Shown one piece after another: positions 1 to 5,413 of a stretch of 5,413 nucleotides of DNA (position 1 is the first letter of the stretch; each line of letters begins with the position of its first letter). A program made the translations under genes and the position numbers. The notes under the pieces were generated by a model. That model was given only the letters and a program-made list of their open reading frames with translations. It was not told the DNA's origin and searched no databases. Origin of the DNA: Candidatus Bathyarchaeota archaeon (GTDB lineage Archaea; Thermoproteota; Bathyarchaeia; Bathyarchaeales; DTEX01); NCBI GenBank assembly GCA_003601725.1, contig PIYJ01000080.1, positions 1 to 5,413 of the forward strand, written 5' to 3'.

Positions 1-2
1 AA

Positions 3-1208
3 CTTGAAGTAGGCGTCAGCCCGGCTGAGCATGGAGTCTACAAGGATGGATTTCTTTATCTTGCACCGACTTTCAGAGATGAATTCTGGAAAGTCGATCC
101 TGAAAAAGGAGAAATAGTGAAAGTTTTCAAGATGCCCGGTCACGTTTGGGGAGCACCTTGGATCGATGATACAGGCATCTATGGAGCTTCAACCGGGGGA
201 GACATAATAAAATTCAGCCCCGACGGAGAAGCCTTATGGAAGTCTAATCCCGGCTTAGGGGACTTCACATCTGAAGCTGTAACTGAGGCTTGGGGTGAAT
301 GCATAGCCGTTCAGTTTCCCAAAGGCATAACCATTCTGAACAAAAGAGACGGAGAAGCCTTATGGTGCGACGAATGGAGTTCTGAGGCGCCAGACGGACA
401 GGAACCTACCTTTGATCCTGAAACCGGCCTTTTATGGGTCTGCAGGCCTATGACTAAAGATGGGCTTGTGGTCTATGATCTAAGCGGCAGAAAGGTCCAT
501 TCAATTGATTTACCGTCCCCTCCGACCACATATGCCTGCCCACAGATATGGACCAGACACGTCTTAGTTATATGCAGAAGACACGTAGCAGTCTTTGAAA
601 GAGGATCAGGAAGAAGAATCTGGAGCAGAGATTTCTCCACGGTTACTTATGGAGGTGAAGATCAGGATTCCCTAAGCGGCGGACCGAGAGTCATAACGCA
701 GGACGGCAGAGTGATCGTTTGGACGGCTGACGGAGTCTTCATCTGCCTCAATATAGAGAATGGAGATACCTTATGGTCTTTAGATTTTAAACGTTTAGGC
801 TATGCCTCTGCGGAATGCAGTGATCCCTGGGGATATGCCGGCGGAGCCGCAGTCGACGGAGTCTTCGTAATCCTCGGCAGAAACAATCTTCCAAAGGAGA
901 CGAATTCTCCTTTTGCCATTGATAAAAATAGACTCTTCGTGATTGATTACGTGACGGGTAAACTCATCTACGTTTCAGACCCCATTTATCAGATGGCTTG
1001 CTGCTGCAAACCCATCGTTGCCAAAGGCAAAATCATCATAGGAAGCTGGTACAAAGACTCTGAAGAAAAAACCTATCAGAACCTTTACAACTGCTGGAAA
1101 ATCAACGTCACAGATGACCCCAGAAAAATCTTAGACAGAGACTACTTATGGCTCGGAGGAATCCATCACGGAGGCTACTCAAAAGGCTGCCTACTCGGCT
1201 TAAAATGA
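3..1208 (+). CDS. PQQ-repeat beta-propeller protein, 5' end outside window
   Basis: The frame is open from the left edge of the window to TGA at 1206-1208, giving 401 visible residues. A GTG at 117 could be called as the start, but the codons before it read as the same fold (for example DEFWKVDPEKGEIV at 78-119), so I treat GTG as an internal valine and the gene as 5'-truncated by the window. Recurrent blade motifs of the type D/N-G-x-x-hydrophobic-W are visible: DGEALW at 222-239 and 348-365, GRRIW at 609-623, GDTLW at 762-776, and the degenerate GKLIY at 957-971. These are typical of PQQ-like (BamB/quinoprotein-type) propellers. No dehydrogenase active site or cofactor ligands can be identified, so enzymatic activity should not be assumed; binding or scaffold roles are equally possible. 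About 12 cysteines are present, including three in a row at 999-1007. Any signal peptide would lie upstream and cannot be judged. The gene converges on the tRNA downstream. Confidence 0.85.
   Translation, partial: LEVGVSPAEHGVYKDGFLYLAPTFRDEFWKVDPEKGEIVKVFKMPGHVWGAPWIDDTGIYGASTGGDIIKFSPDGEALWKSNPGLGDFTSEAVTEAWGECIAVQFPKGITILNKRDGEALWCDEWSSEAPDGQEPTFDPETGLLWVCRPMTKDGLVVYDLSGRKVHSIDLPSPPTTYACPQIWTRHVLVICRRHVAVFERGSGRRIWSRDFSTVTYGGEDQDSLSGGPRVITQDGRVIVWTADGVFICLNIENGDTLWSLDFKRLGYASAECSDPWGYAGGAAVDGVFVILGRNNLPKETNSPFAIDKNRLFVIDYVTGKLIYVSDPIYQMACCCKPIVAKGKIIIGSWYKDSEEKTYQNLYNCWKINVTDDPRKILDRDYLWLGGIHHGGYSKGCLLGLK
222..365 (+). repeat. In-frame 18-nt exact repeat marking two propeller blades
   Basis: The 18 bases at 222-239 and 348-365 are identical and encode DGEALW both times. 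They are 126 nt (42 codons) apart, which is about one propeller blade. This suggests that neighbouring blades arose by duplication or are kept alike by gene conversion. The rest of the two blades has diverged. Confidence 0.7.
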
Positions 1209-1264
1209 TCCTCACCCCATTATTGACGCCTTTCCGTCTTATTCACCCTTCATCCTCTGCGAAG

Positions 1265-1299
1265 AAAAATTAAAGGACAGACAAGCGAGAAATCGAAAA
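1265..1299 (-). terminator. Possible T-rich terminator for the tRNA-His transcript
   Basis: Downstream of the tRNA on the minus strand there are T4 (1296-1299) and T5 (1265-1269) runs without a strong hairpin. Archaeal RNA polymerase can terminate at oligo-T runs alone. The region lies between the convergent propeller gene and the tRNA. This is a weak, composition-based call. Confidence 0.3.
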
Positions 1300-1324
1300 T
1301 TCTTGTGGATGTGGGAAATCTGGA

Positions 1325-1422
1325 GGCCGCCGCCGGGATTTGAACCCGGCCTCCAGGCTCCACAGGCCTGTACGCTACCAGATTCCGCGGTTTGCTTCTT
1401 TTTCCTCTACGTTACGGCGGCC
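1325..1422 (-). tRNA. tRNA-His (anticodon GTG) with a D-loop intron
   Basis: On the minus strand the acceptor stem GCCGCCG (1421-1415) pairs perfectly with CGGCGGC (1332-1326). A genome-encoded G-1 at 1422 faces C73 at 1325; the G-1:C73 pair is the hallmark of tRNA-His. The T-arm is CCGGG-TTCAAAT-CCCGG (1349-1333). The anticodon stem CAGGC/GCCTG encloses the loop CTGTGGA, with anticodon GTG at 1363-1361. The D-stem is ACGT (1412-1409) with GCGT (1375-1372), including one G-U pair. T8, A14, G15, G18, G19 and A21 are all present. The D-loop is 33 nt instead of about 9, which requires an intron. CCA is not encoded directly after C73 (the next bases are TCCA), so it would be added after transcription. 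After splicing the RNA is 74 nt including G-1. Confidence 0.93.
1383..1406 (-). other. Predicted 24-nt tRNA intron in the D-loop (15/16 position)
   Basis: Removing these 24 bases joins A14-G15 to TCTGGTA and gives the standard D-loop AGTCTGGTA. The junctions fit a relaxed bulge-helix-bulge. The intron's GG (1405-1404) pairs with CC (1390-1389), a bulge AGA carries the first cut, and a short helix CGT (1411-1409) with GCG (1388-1386) leads to the second bulge ending AA|T. The central helix is only three clear pairs where four are usual, so the exact boundaries are less certain than the presence of an intron. An alternative helix TAGA/TCTG would shift the cuts by a few bases and give a 27-nt intron with a less typical D-loop lacking T20. 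Splicing would be by the archaeal tRNA endonuclease and the RtcB ligase. Confidence 0.65.
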
Positions 1423-1441
1423 GCGCGTTTTAACGTTAGGC

Positions 1442-1449
1442 TTTATATC
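1442..1449 (+). promoter_or_regulatory. TATA-like box for the winged-helix membrane gene
   Basis: TTTATATC lies about 35 bases before the ATG at 1481. Counting about 26-27 bases from the box centre puts the transcription start near 1472, giving a leader of roughly 9 bases. This fits the absence of a clear Shine-Dalgarno sequence before that ATG. The box lies upstream of, and interleaved with, a second box that would serve the divergent tRNA. Confidence 0.45.
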
Positions 1450-1458
1450 TTCGACATC

Positions 1459-1464
1459 TATATA
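1459..1464 (-). promoter_or_regulatory. TATA-like box for tRNA-His
   Basis: TATATA is centred about 40 bases upstream of the mature tRNA 5' end at 1422, read on the minus strand. Its expected start near 1435 would give a 5' leader of about 13 bases for RNase P to remove. The hexamer is symmetric, so strand is assigned from spacing only. The neighbouring box at 1442-1449 is an alternative, but it would place the start at or just inside the mature 5' end. Confidence 0.4.
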
Positions 1465-1480
1465 GGTTTGGCGGTTCCAA

Positions 1481-1927
1481 ATGAAAGATTTTTCCCCAGA
1501 GGAGATTGAGTCTCAACTTAAGGGGAAAACGCTTCTCGTATATTGGTTTATGCTTAAGTCTCCGGATTCACCTGTCGGCGTTCGAGAGATCCAACGGAAG
1601 CTCGGCTTCTCCAGCCCAAGCATCGCGGCTCATCATCTGGAGAAGCTTCTCTCTTTGGGTTTAGTTAGGAAGTCTCTGAGAGGAGAGTATTACTTGACGA
1701 AGGAGGTGAAGGTGGGGGTTCTGAAATTTTTTATGAGGCTTGGGCGGTTCATGATTCCGCGGTACCTTTTCTATTCAGTCTGGTTCTCAACTATGCTTAT
1801 TGTTTATCTGCTTCTTTATGGGGTAAGCGGGTCTCTCCACAATATCGTTGCGATCATCTTCGGAGTCTCCGCCTGTGTTATACTCTGGTTTGAGACCATA
1901 AGGCTTTGGAGGGAAAAGCCAATATAG
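1481..1927 (+). CDS. Winged-helix DNA-binding protein with two C-terminal transmembrane helices
   Basis: This 148-residue protein has two parts. Residues about 17-74 look like an ArsR/MarR-like winged helix: an initial helix (TLLVYWFMLKS), a second helix in VGVREIQRKLGF, a recognition helix around SSPSIAAHHLEKLLSLGLV (44-62), and a wing ending GEYYLTKEV. Residues about 95-115 and 119-140 are two strongly hydrophobic segments (YSVWFSTMLIVYLLLYGV and NIVAIIFGVSACVILWF). They are separated by a short polar turn and followed by a basic tail (RLWREKP). I infer a membrane-anchored transcription regulator with a cytoplasmic N-terminal DNA-binding domain; both termini would be inside, which is consistent with the positive tail. 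The signal it senses is unknown, and no cysteine cluster or ligand pocket is apparent. The ATG is chosen because the hydrophobic start of the first helix follows closely and a TATA-like box lies at a fitting distance. The gene is divergent from tRNA-His and seems monocistronic. No gene symbol is justified. Confidence 0.8.
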   Translation: MKDFSPEEIESQLKGKTLLVYWFMLKSPDSPVGVREIQRKLGFSSPSIAAHHLEKLLSLGLVRKSLRGEYYLTKEVKVGVLKFFMRLGRFMIPRYLFYSVWFSTMLIVYLLLYGVSGSLHNIVAIIFGVSACVILWFETIRLWREKPI

Positions 1928-1975
1928 CTTCAAGCGAAGCTGCTGATTGAATCTTATAGAATAGCCCTTCTTTTT
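1926..1975 (+). terminator. Possible terminator after the winged-helix gene
   Basis: A 6-bp inverted repeat, AGCTTC (1926-1931) with GAAGCT (1936-1941) around a 4-nt loop, overlaps the stop codon. About 30 bases later comes a T5 run at 1971-1975. The hairpin and T-run are too far apart for a bacterial-type terminator, but the T-run alone could work in an archaeon. Confidence 0.35.
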
Positions 1976-1983
1976 CGCCTAAA

Positions 1984-1991
1984 ATTTATAG
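1984..1991 (+). promoter_or_regulatory. Candidate TATA-like box for the oxidoreductase gene
   Basis: ATTTATAG sits in an A/T-rich stretch preceded by purine-rich AAA. It would give a start near 2014 and a leader of about 50 bases that includes an AGGT Shine-Dalgarno-like match at 2050-2053. A second A/T-rich stretch, CTTTAAGA around 2007-2014, would also fit with a shorter leader. The choice between them is not secure. Confidence 0.3.
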
Positions 1992-2065
1992 TTACATTTA
2001 AGCAATCTTTAAGATCAACATATTACGTAAGGGATGACCTGAACAAAATAGGTAGGGCGTAGCTT

Positions 2066-3166
2066 ATGGAAAAAGTAAAGATCGGCGTAATAGGCGTGAA
2101 AGGAATAGGAAGAATCCACATTAACTCTATAGTCTCCTCTGAAAATGCAGAGCTCCTCGCCATAGCGGATATAAATGAAGAAGCTGGAAAGACTGCTGCT
2201 TCAAACTACAAAGTAGAATGGTATAAGAATTATGAAGAGATGCTTGAGCTTGAAGATCTCGATGCGGTCACGATCTGCACGCCTCATTTCCTGCATTCTC
2301 AGATGGCTCTGAAAGCACTTGACCATGACAAGCACGTATTAGTTGAGAAGCCGATGGCTATCTCCGTAAGCGAAGCAGATGAAATGATTCAGAGATCCAG
2401 AAAGAAGGGCCTTAAGCTCGGCGTCGTTTTTCAAGTAAGAACAATGCCAATTAACCGAGAGATTAAGAGGCTGATTGACTCCGGGGAGATTGGAGAGATA
2501 TACCGAGCATGCATTGAGGCATGCTACTTCAGGACGCAGGCATATTATAACCGCGATGCTTGGAGGGGGAAATGGGCAACTGAAGGCGGCGGAGTCTTAA
2601 TAAACCAGGCCATTCACGACATAGACCTTATGCAATGGTTTTTAGGGAGACCAGTCAAGATCCAAGGGCAAATAGACACAGTATATCATGATATTGAAGT
2701 TGAAGACTTAGCCAGCGCCACAATGTTATTTGAGAATGGAGCTCAAGGAATATTCCAAGCAAGCACAATAGACCCCATACAGACAAAAAGACTTGAGGTT
2801 TGCGGGGATAAAGGGAAGATCGAACAGGACGGGGGAGCAAGATACGCCGTTTTAAAGAAGACCGTTAAAGAGTACATTACCTCTGGAGAAGCTTGGGATA
2901 ACAAACAAGAGTTTCAATGGTTTGAGATTAAACCGAAGACTGAAATGATAAGTGGTCACCGCGCCGTCATTGAAGATTTTGCCCAAGCCATACTTTCCGA
3001 CAGAGAACCATCCATTAACGGAGAAGAAGGAAGAAAAGCCTTAGAGATTCTCAATGCCATAATCCTTTCATCATTCGAAGGAAAAGCCGTTTCCCTTCCA
3101 ATAAACAGAAAAGCCTATGATGACCTCTTGGAAAGACTTAAGAAAAAACAGGAATCTCCCTCCTAA
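2066..3166 (+). CDS. Gfo/Idh/MocA-family NAD(P)-dependent oxidoreductase
   Basis: This 366-residue protein has the usual length and two-domain layout of the family. The N-terminal Rossmann fold (about 1-120) starts KIGVIGVKGIGRIHINS, a variant of the dinucleotide-binding G-rich loop. The acidic AIADINEE (32-39) ends the second strand, which often favours NAD(H). The TPHFLHSQMALKAL helix is followed by VEKP at 93-96, with K95 as the expected catalytic lysine. The C-terminal alpha/beta domain carries GGGVLINQAIHDIDLMQWF (174-192) with the conserved H184. The position four before the histidine, Asp in inositol dehydrogenases, is Asn here (N180), as in other members with a GGG-x-L-x-N-Q motif. 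The family oxidises or reduces hydroxyls of sugars, inositols and nucleotide-sugars in the cytoplasm; the substrate cannot be told from sequence alone. The ATG directly precedes the first Rossmann strand. The gene stands alone, 138 bases after the regulator and 75 before purS, so its neighbours do not identify the pathway. Confidence 0.92.
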   Translation: MEKVKIGVIGVKGIGRIHINSIVSSENAELLAIADINEEAGKTAASNYKVEWYKNYEEMLELEDLDAVTICTPHFLHSQMALKALDHDKHVLVEKPMAISVSEADEMIQRSRKKGLKLGVVFQVRTMPINREIKRLIDSGEIGEIYRACIEACYFRTQAYYNRDAWRGKWATEGGGVLINQAIHDIDLMQWFLGRPVKIQGQIDTVYHDIEVEDLASATMLFENGAQGIFQASTIDPIQTKRLEVCGDKGKIEQDGGARYAVLKKTVKEYITSGEAWDNKQEFQWFEIKPKTEMISGHRAVIEDFAQAILSDREPSINGEEGRKALEILNAIILSSFEGKAVSLPINRKAYDDLLERLKKKQESPS

Positions 3167-3212
3167 ATATAGACCATAAAAGTCCTAGTCTTCTCAATTT
3201 ATGCTGTAAGAC

Positions 3213-3220
3213 TTAATAAA
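3213..3220 (+). promoter_or_regulatory. TATA-like box for the purS-purL operon
   Basis: TTAATAAA is centred 26 bases before the purS ATG at 3242, which places the predicted transcription start at or within a base of that ATG. The transcript would then be leaderless. This is consistent with the pyrimidine-rich bases just before the ATG, which hold no Shine-Dalgarno sequence. Confidence 0.5.
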
Positions 3221-3241
3221 GAGAATGCGTCTCGTCTCTTC

Positions 3242-3493
3242 ATGAAATACATCGCAAAAGTCGAGGTCAGCCTGAAACCTGGACATTCCGACCCCGAAGG
3301 AGAGACGACTAGAGCTTCCCTCGTAGAACTGAACTATCCAGTTGAAGATGTACGGGTCAGCAAAGTTTACAAGATACTGTTAGAGGCCGCATCTATTGAA
3401 GAAGCGAAAAGAAAAGTTGAAGAAATGTGTAGAAGGCTTTTAGCAAATCCCGTTAAAGACGATTACACGATAAATATAGAGGAAGCTGAATGA
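3242..3493 (+). CDS. purS: Phosphoribosylformylglycinamidine synthase subunit PurS
   Basis: This 83-residue protein has the family's usual size and fold. An N-terminal strand (YIAKVEVSLKPG) is followed by the D-P-x-G motif (DPEGETTRASL, 17-27), the central VEDVRVSKVYKILLEA, and the C-terminal LLANPVKDDYTINIEE (66-81), where N-P-V-x-x-D-Y is characteristic. PurS is a small dimeric subunit that bridges PurL and the glutaminase PurQ in the FGAM synthase complex. That complex converts FGAR, glutamine and ATP to FGAM in purine synthesis. The ATG fits the first strand and lies at leaderless distance from a TATA-like box. The stop codon overlaps the purL start (ATGA), which points to coupled translation and balanced subunit levels. 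Confidence 0.95.
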   Translation: MKYIAKVEVSLKPGHSDPEGETTRASLVELNYPVEDVRVSKVYKILLEAASIEEAKRKVEEMCRRLLANPVKDDYTINIEEAE

Positions 3494-5413
3494 CCACGTC
3501 GCTTTACGTCAAAACGAATCTACCATTCGAACTTTACGAGATAAACATCCTCGAAGCAAACGAAGAACAGCTACTCAAGATCAGCGAGGAGCTCGGCTTA
3601 GCTCTTAACCTGCAAGAGATGAAGGCGATAAGAGATTACTTTATGAAGAAAGGTAGAAACCCCACAGATGTTGAGCTTCAAACCCTAGGACAAACATGGT
3701 CAGAACATTGCTTCCACAAGACATTCAAAGGAATCATAACGACATCCGAAGGCGAGGAGATCAACTCGCTCTTTAAGACGTACATTGCTAAGGCAACAAG
3801 GGAGCTCAACAAGCCTTGGTGCATATCCATCTTCGAGGACAACGCGGGCATAATCCAATTCGAAGGCGACATGGCAATCGCCGTGAAAGTTGAGACGCAT
3901 AATCACCCATCAGCCATAGAACCCTTCGGAGGGGCAGCTACAGGAACAGGCGGAGTCATCAGAGATGTCTTGGGAGTCTGGGCTGAACCTATTGCTTGCA
4001 CGGATGTCCTCGGATTCGGCCCCTTAGATTATGATTTCAGCAAGCTTCCACCCGGCGTGAAACATCCAAAATATGTGTATAGAGGAGTGATAGCAGGCAT
4101 CGGTCACTATGGAAACAATATGGGCATCCCAACGGTTAATGGGGCCATATACTTCGATGAGAGCTACGTTGGGAACGTCGTTGTATATTGTGGATGCATA
4201 GGAATCCTTCCAGTCAAAAAGTACATCAAGAATGCAAAGCCAGGTCATCGCATAGTTTTAGCCGGCGGACGAACCGGAAGAGATGGAATTCACGGAGTAA
4301 CCTTTGCCTCTCTGGAGCTCACAGAGGAGTCTGAGGAAGTCTCAAGGCCAGCGGTTCAAATAGCAAATCCGATAGAGGAGGAAAAACTCGCAAGGGCAAT
4401 CATAACTATAAGGGACTTGGAACTTGCATCTTCAATAACTGATCTAGGTGGCGGCGGGCTTTCAAGCGCCGTGGGTGAAACCGCGCGTAGATTTGGATGC
4501 GGAGCTTACGTTGAACTGGATAAGGTTCCACTAAAGTATCCCAACATAGCTCCATGGGAGATCTACATTTCAGAGTCTCAGGAGAGAATGCTACTCACTG
4601 TTCCAGAAGAGAATCTTGAGGAAGTATTAGAAATTTTTGAGTCAGAGAATGTTGAGGCTACAATAATCGGTGAGCTGACGCAAGAAGAAAAATTAAGAAT
4701 AACATATCATGACCGACAAGTAGCGGAGCTAGATATGGACTTCCTTTTCAGCCCACCTAAATTCCGAGGATTCGCCCAGTGGAGCCGGCCCAGATATGAA
4801 GAGCCGAAGATCGATGAGCCGGAGGATTTGAGTGAAACACTATTAAGGATTCTTTCCTCACCTAACGTCGCAAGCAAGGAATCCGTGATTAGAACCTACG
4901 ATCATGAGGTTAAAGGAAACACGGTTGTGAAGCCTCTGTGCGGAAAAAGCGGGGGGCCAAGTGACGCTGCAGTTCTTAAGCCGCTAAATGACTCTTGGAA
5001 GGGACTCGTCGTCTCCTGCGGGATGAACCCTGAATATGGAAAGATCGACCCGTACTGGATGGCTGCCTCTGCAATCGATGAGGCGCTACGTAATAATCTC
5101 GCAGTGGGCGGTCGAAGAGTAGCGCTGCTTGACAATTTTGTTTGGGGCACCCCTGAGAAGCCGGATAGACTTGGAGGGCTCGTAAGAGCATGCAAGGCCT
5201 GCTATCGATTCGCGAAGGGATTTGAGGCTCCATTCATATCCGGCAAGGACAGCCTCTATAATGAGTCGCCTCTCGGCCCGGTTACCCCTACTTTGTTGAT
5301 CACCGCTGTTGGAATCATCCCGGACATCAGAAAAGCAGTTACGATGGATTTGAAATCTCCAGGGAACCTCGTCTATATTTTGGGTCGAACCTATCTTGAG
5401 CTCGGAGGCTCAG
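3490..5413 (+). CDS. purL: Phosphoribosylformylglycinamidine synthase subunit PurL, 3' end outside window
   Basis: The frame opens at ATG 3490, overlapping the purS stop, and stays open to the right edge: 641 complete codons, with the C-terminus missing. A GAGG at 3479-3482, seven bases before the ATG, serves as its ribosome binding site. PurL is the ATP-dependent catalytic subunit that amidates FGAR to FGAM with ammonia from PurQ. Diagnostic motifs run in order: TWSEHC (69-74) with the catalytic-type His73, ETHNHPSAIEPFGGAATG (135-152) for nucleotide and magnesium binding, GGRTGRDGIHG (259-269), DLGGGGLSSAVGE (318-330), SESQERM (361-367), GKSGGPSDAA (485-494) and SGKDS (584-588). The last visible residues (YLELGGS) match the E/D-x-GGS region of the second AIRS-like half. 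A segment around residues 178-198 (GPLDYDFSKLPPGVKHPKYVY) is longer than in the compact PurL I can recall from Bacillus. By comparison with such forms, about 150-170 residues remain outside the window. No internal stop or frameshift is present. Confidence 0.96.
   Translation, partial: MTTSLYVKTNLPFELYEINILEANEEQLLKISEELGLALNLQEMKAIRDYFMKKGRNPTDVELQTLGQTWSEHCFHKTFKGIITTSEGEEINSLFKTYIAKATRELNKPWCISIFEDNAGIIQFEGDMAIAVKVETHNHPSAIEPFGGAATGTGGVIRDVLGVWAEPIACTDVLGFGPLDYDFSKLPPGVKHPKYVYRGVIAGIGHYGNNMGIPTVNGAIYFDESYVGNVVVYCGCIGILPVKKYIKNAKPGHRIVLAGGRTGRDGIHGVTFASLELTEESEEVSRPAVQIANPIEEEKLARAIITIRDLELASSITDLGGGGLSSAVGETARRFGCGAYVELDKVPLKYPNIAPWEIYISESQERMLLTVPEENLEEVLEIFESENVEATIIGELTQEEKLRITYHDRQVAELDMDFLFSPPKFRGFAQWSRPRYEEPKIDEPEDLSETLLRILSSPNVASKESVIRTYDHEVKGNTVVKPLCGKSGGPSDAAVLKPLNDSWKGLVVSCGMNPEYGKIDPYWMAASAIDEALRNNLAVGGRRVALLDNFVWGTPEKPDRLGGLVRACKACYRFAKGFEAPFISGKDSLYNESPLGPVTPTLLITAVGIIPDIRKAVTMDLKSPGNLVYILGRTYLELGGS

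Noticed and set aside
1303..1509. Open frame of 68 codons reading across the tRNA region on the + strand
   Set aside because: Its N-terminal half is the antisense of tRNA-His, and the GFEP-type peptide is a well-known artefact of translating tRNA T-arms. The remainder overlaps the promoter region and the start of the winged-helix gene.
1381..1763. 11-bp direct repeat gattccgcggt at 1381-1391 and 1753-1763, considered as an attachment-site pair
   Set aside because: Several 11-mers are expected to recur by chance in 5.4 kb. The second copy is inside a coding region, and no integrase or other mobile gene is present.
2655..2840. Minus-strand open frame of 61 codons
   Set aside because: It is antisense to the catalytic domain of the oxidoreductase and has no initiation signals or recognisable features.
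3167..3241. Riboswitch (purine or PRPP type) ahead of purS
   Set aside because: Only 75 bases are available, no conserved aptamer core is visible, and the likely transcription start at purS leaves no leader.
3678..5233. Minus-strand open frames of 64-97 codons
   Set aside because: They lie entirely within purL, which has all its motifs in the + frame, and the translations show no recognisable domain.
1..5413. CRISPR array, transposon, toxin-antitoxin or defence system
   Set aside because: No regularly spaced repeats, terminal inverted repeats, transposase, nuclease or paired small genes were seen. The genes are mostly housekeeping or metabolic.

Overview
The window looks like a stretch of an archaeal chromosome, most likely from the TACK side (a Bathyarchaeia-like organism would fit, but this is inference). 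The supporting signs are a tRNA-His gene that only folds if a short intron is removed from its D-loop, TATA-like boxes at archaeal distances from starts, a probably leaderless purS, and a separate PurS plus PurL of the PurS-dependent type. All protein genes found are on the + strand; the only minus-strand gene is the tRNA.

Layout. Positions 3-1208 are the 3' part of a PQQ-repeat beta-propeller gene whose reading frame is open back to the left window edge, so its true start lies outside. It converges on a minus-strand tRNA-His(GTG) gene (1325-1422) with a predicted 24-nt intron (1383-1406). The tRNA is divergent from a gene for a winged-helix protein with two C-terminal membrane segments (1481-1927). 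The 58 bases between these two genes hold two TATA-like boxes that appear to serve the two directions. Next is a Gfo/Idh/MocA-type NAD(P)-dependent oxidoreductase (2066-3166). After it, purS (3242-3493) and purL (3490 to beyond the right edge) form a translationally overlapping pair. No intergenic gap exceeds 150 bases, and none holds a further gene that I can support.

Function. purS and purL encode two parts of FGAM synthase, step four of de novo purine synthesis; the glutaminase PurQ would be needed and is not in view. The propeller protein, the membrane winged-helix protein and the oxidoreductase have separate spacing and promoter-like sequences, and nothing links them into one pathway. 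I do not see a novel multi-gene system. The most unusual item is the D-loop intron in tRNA-His.
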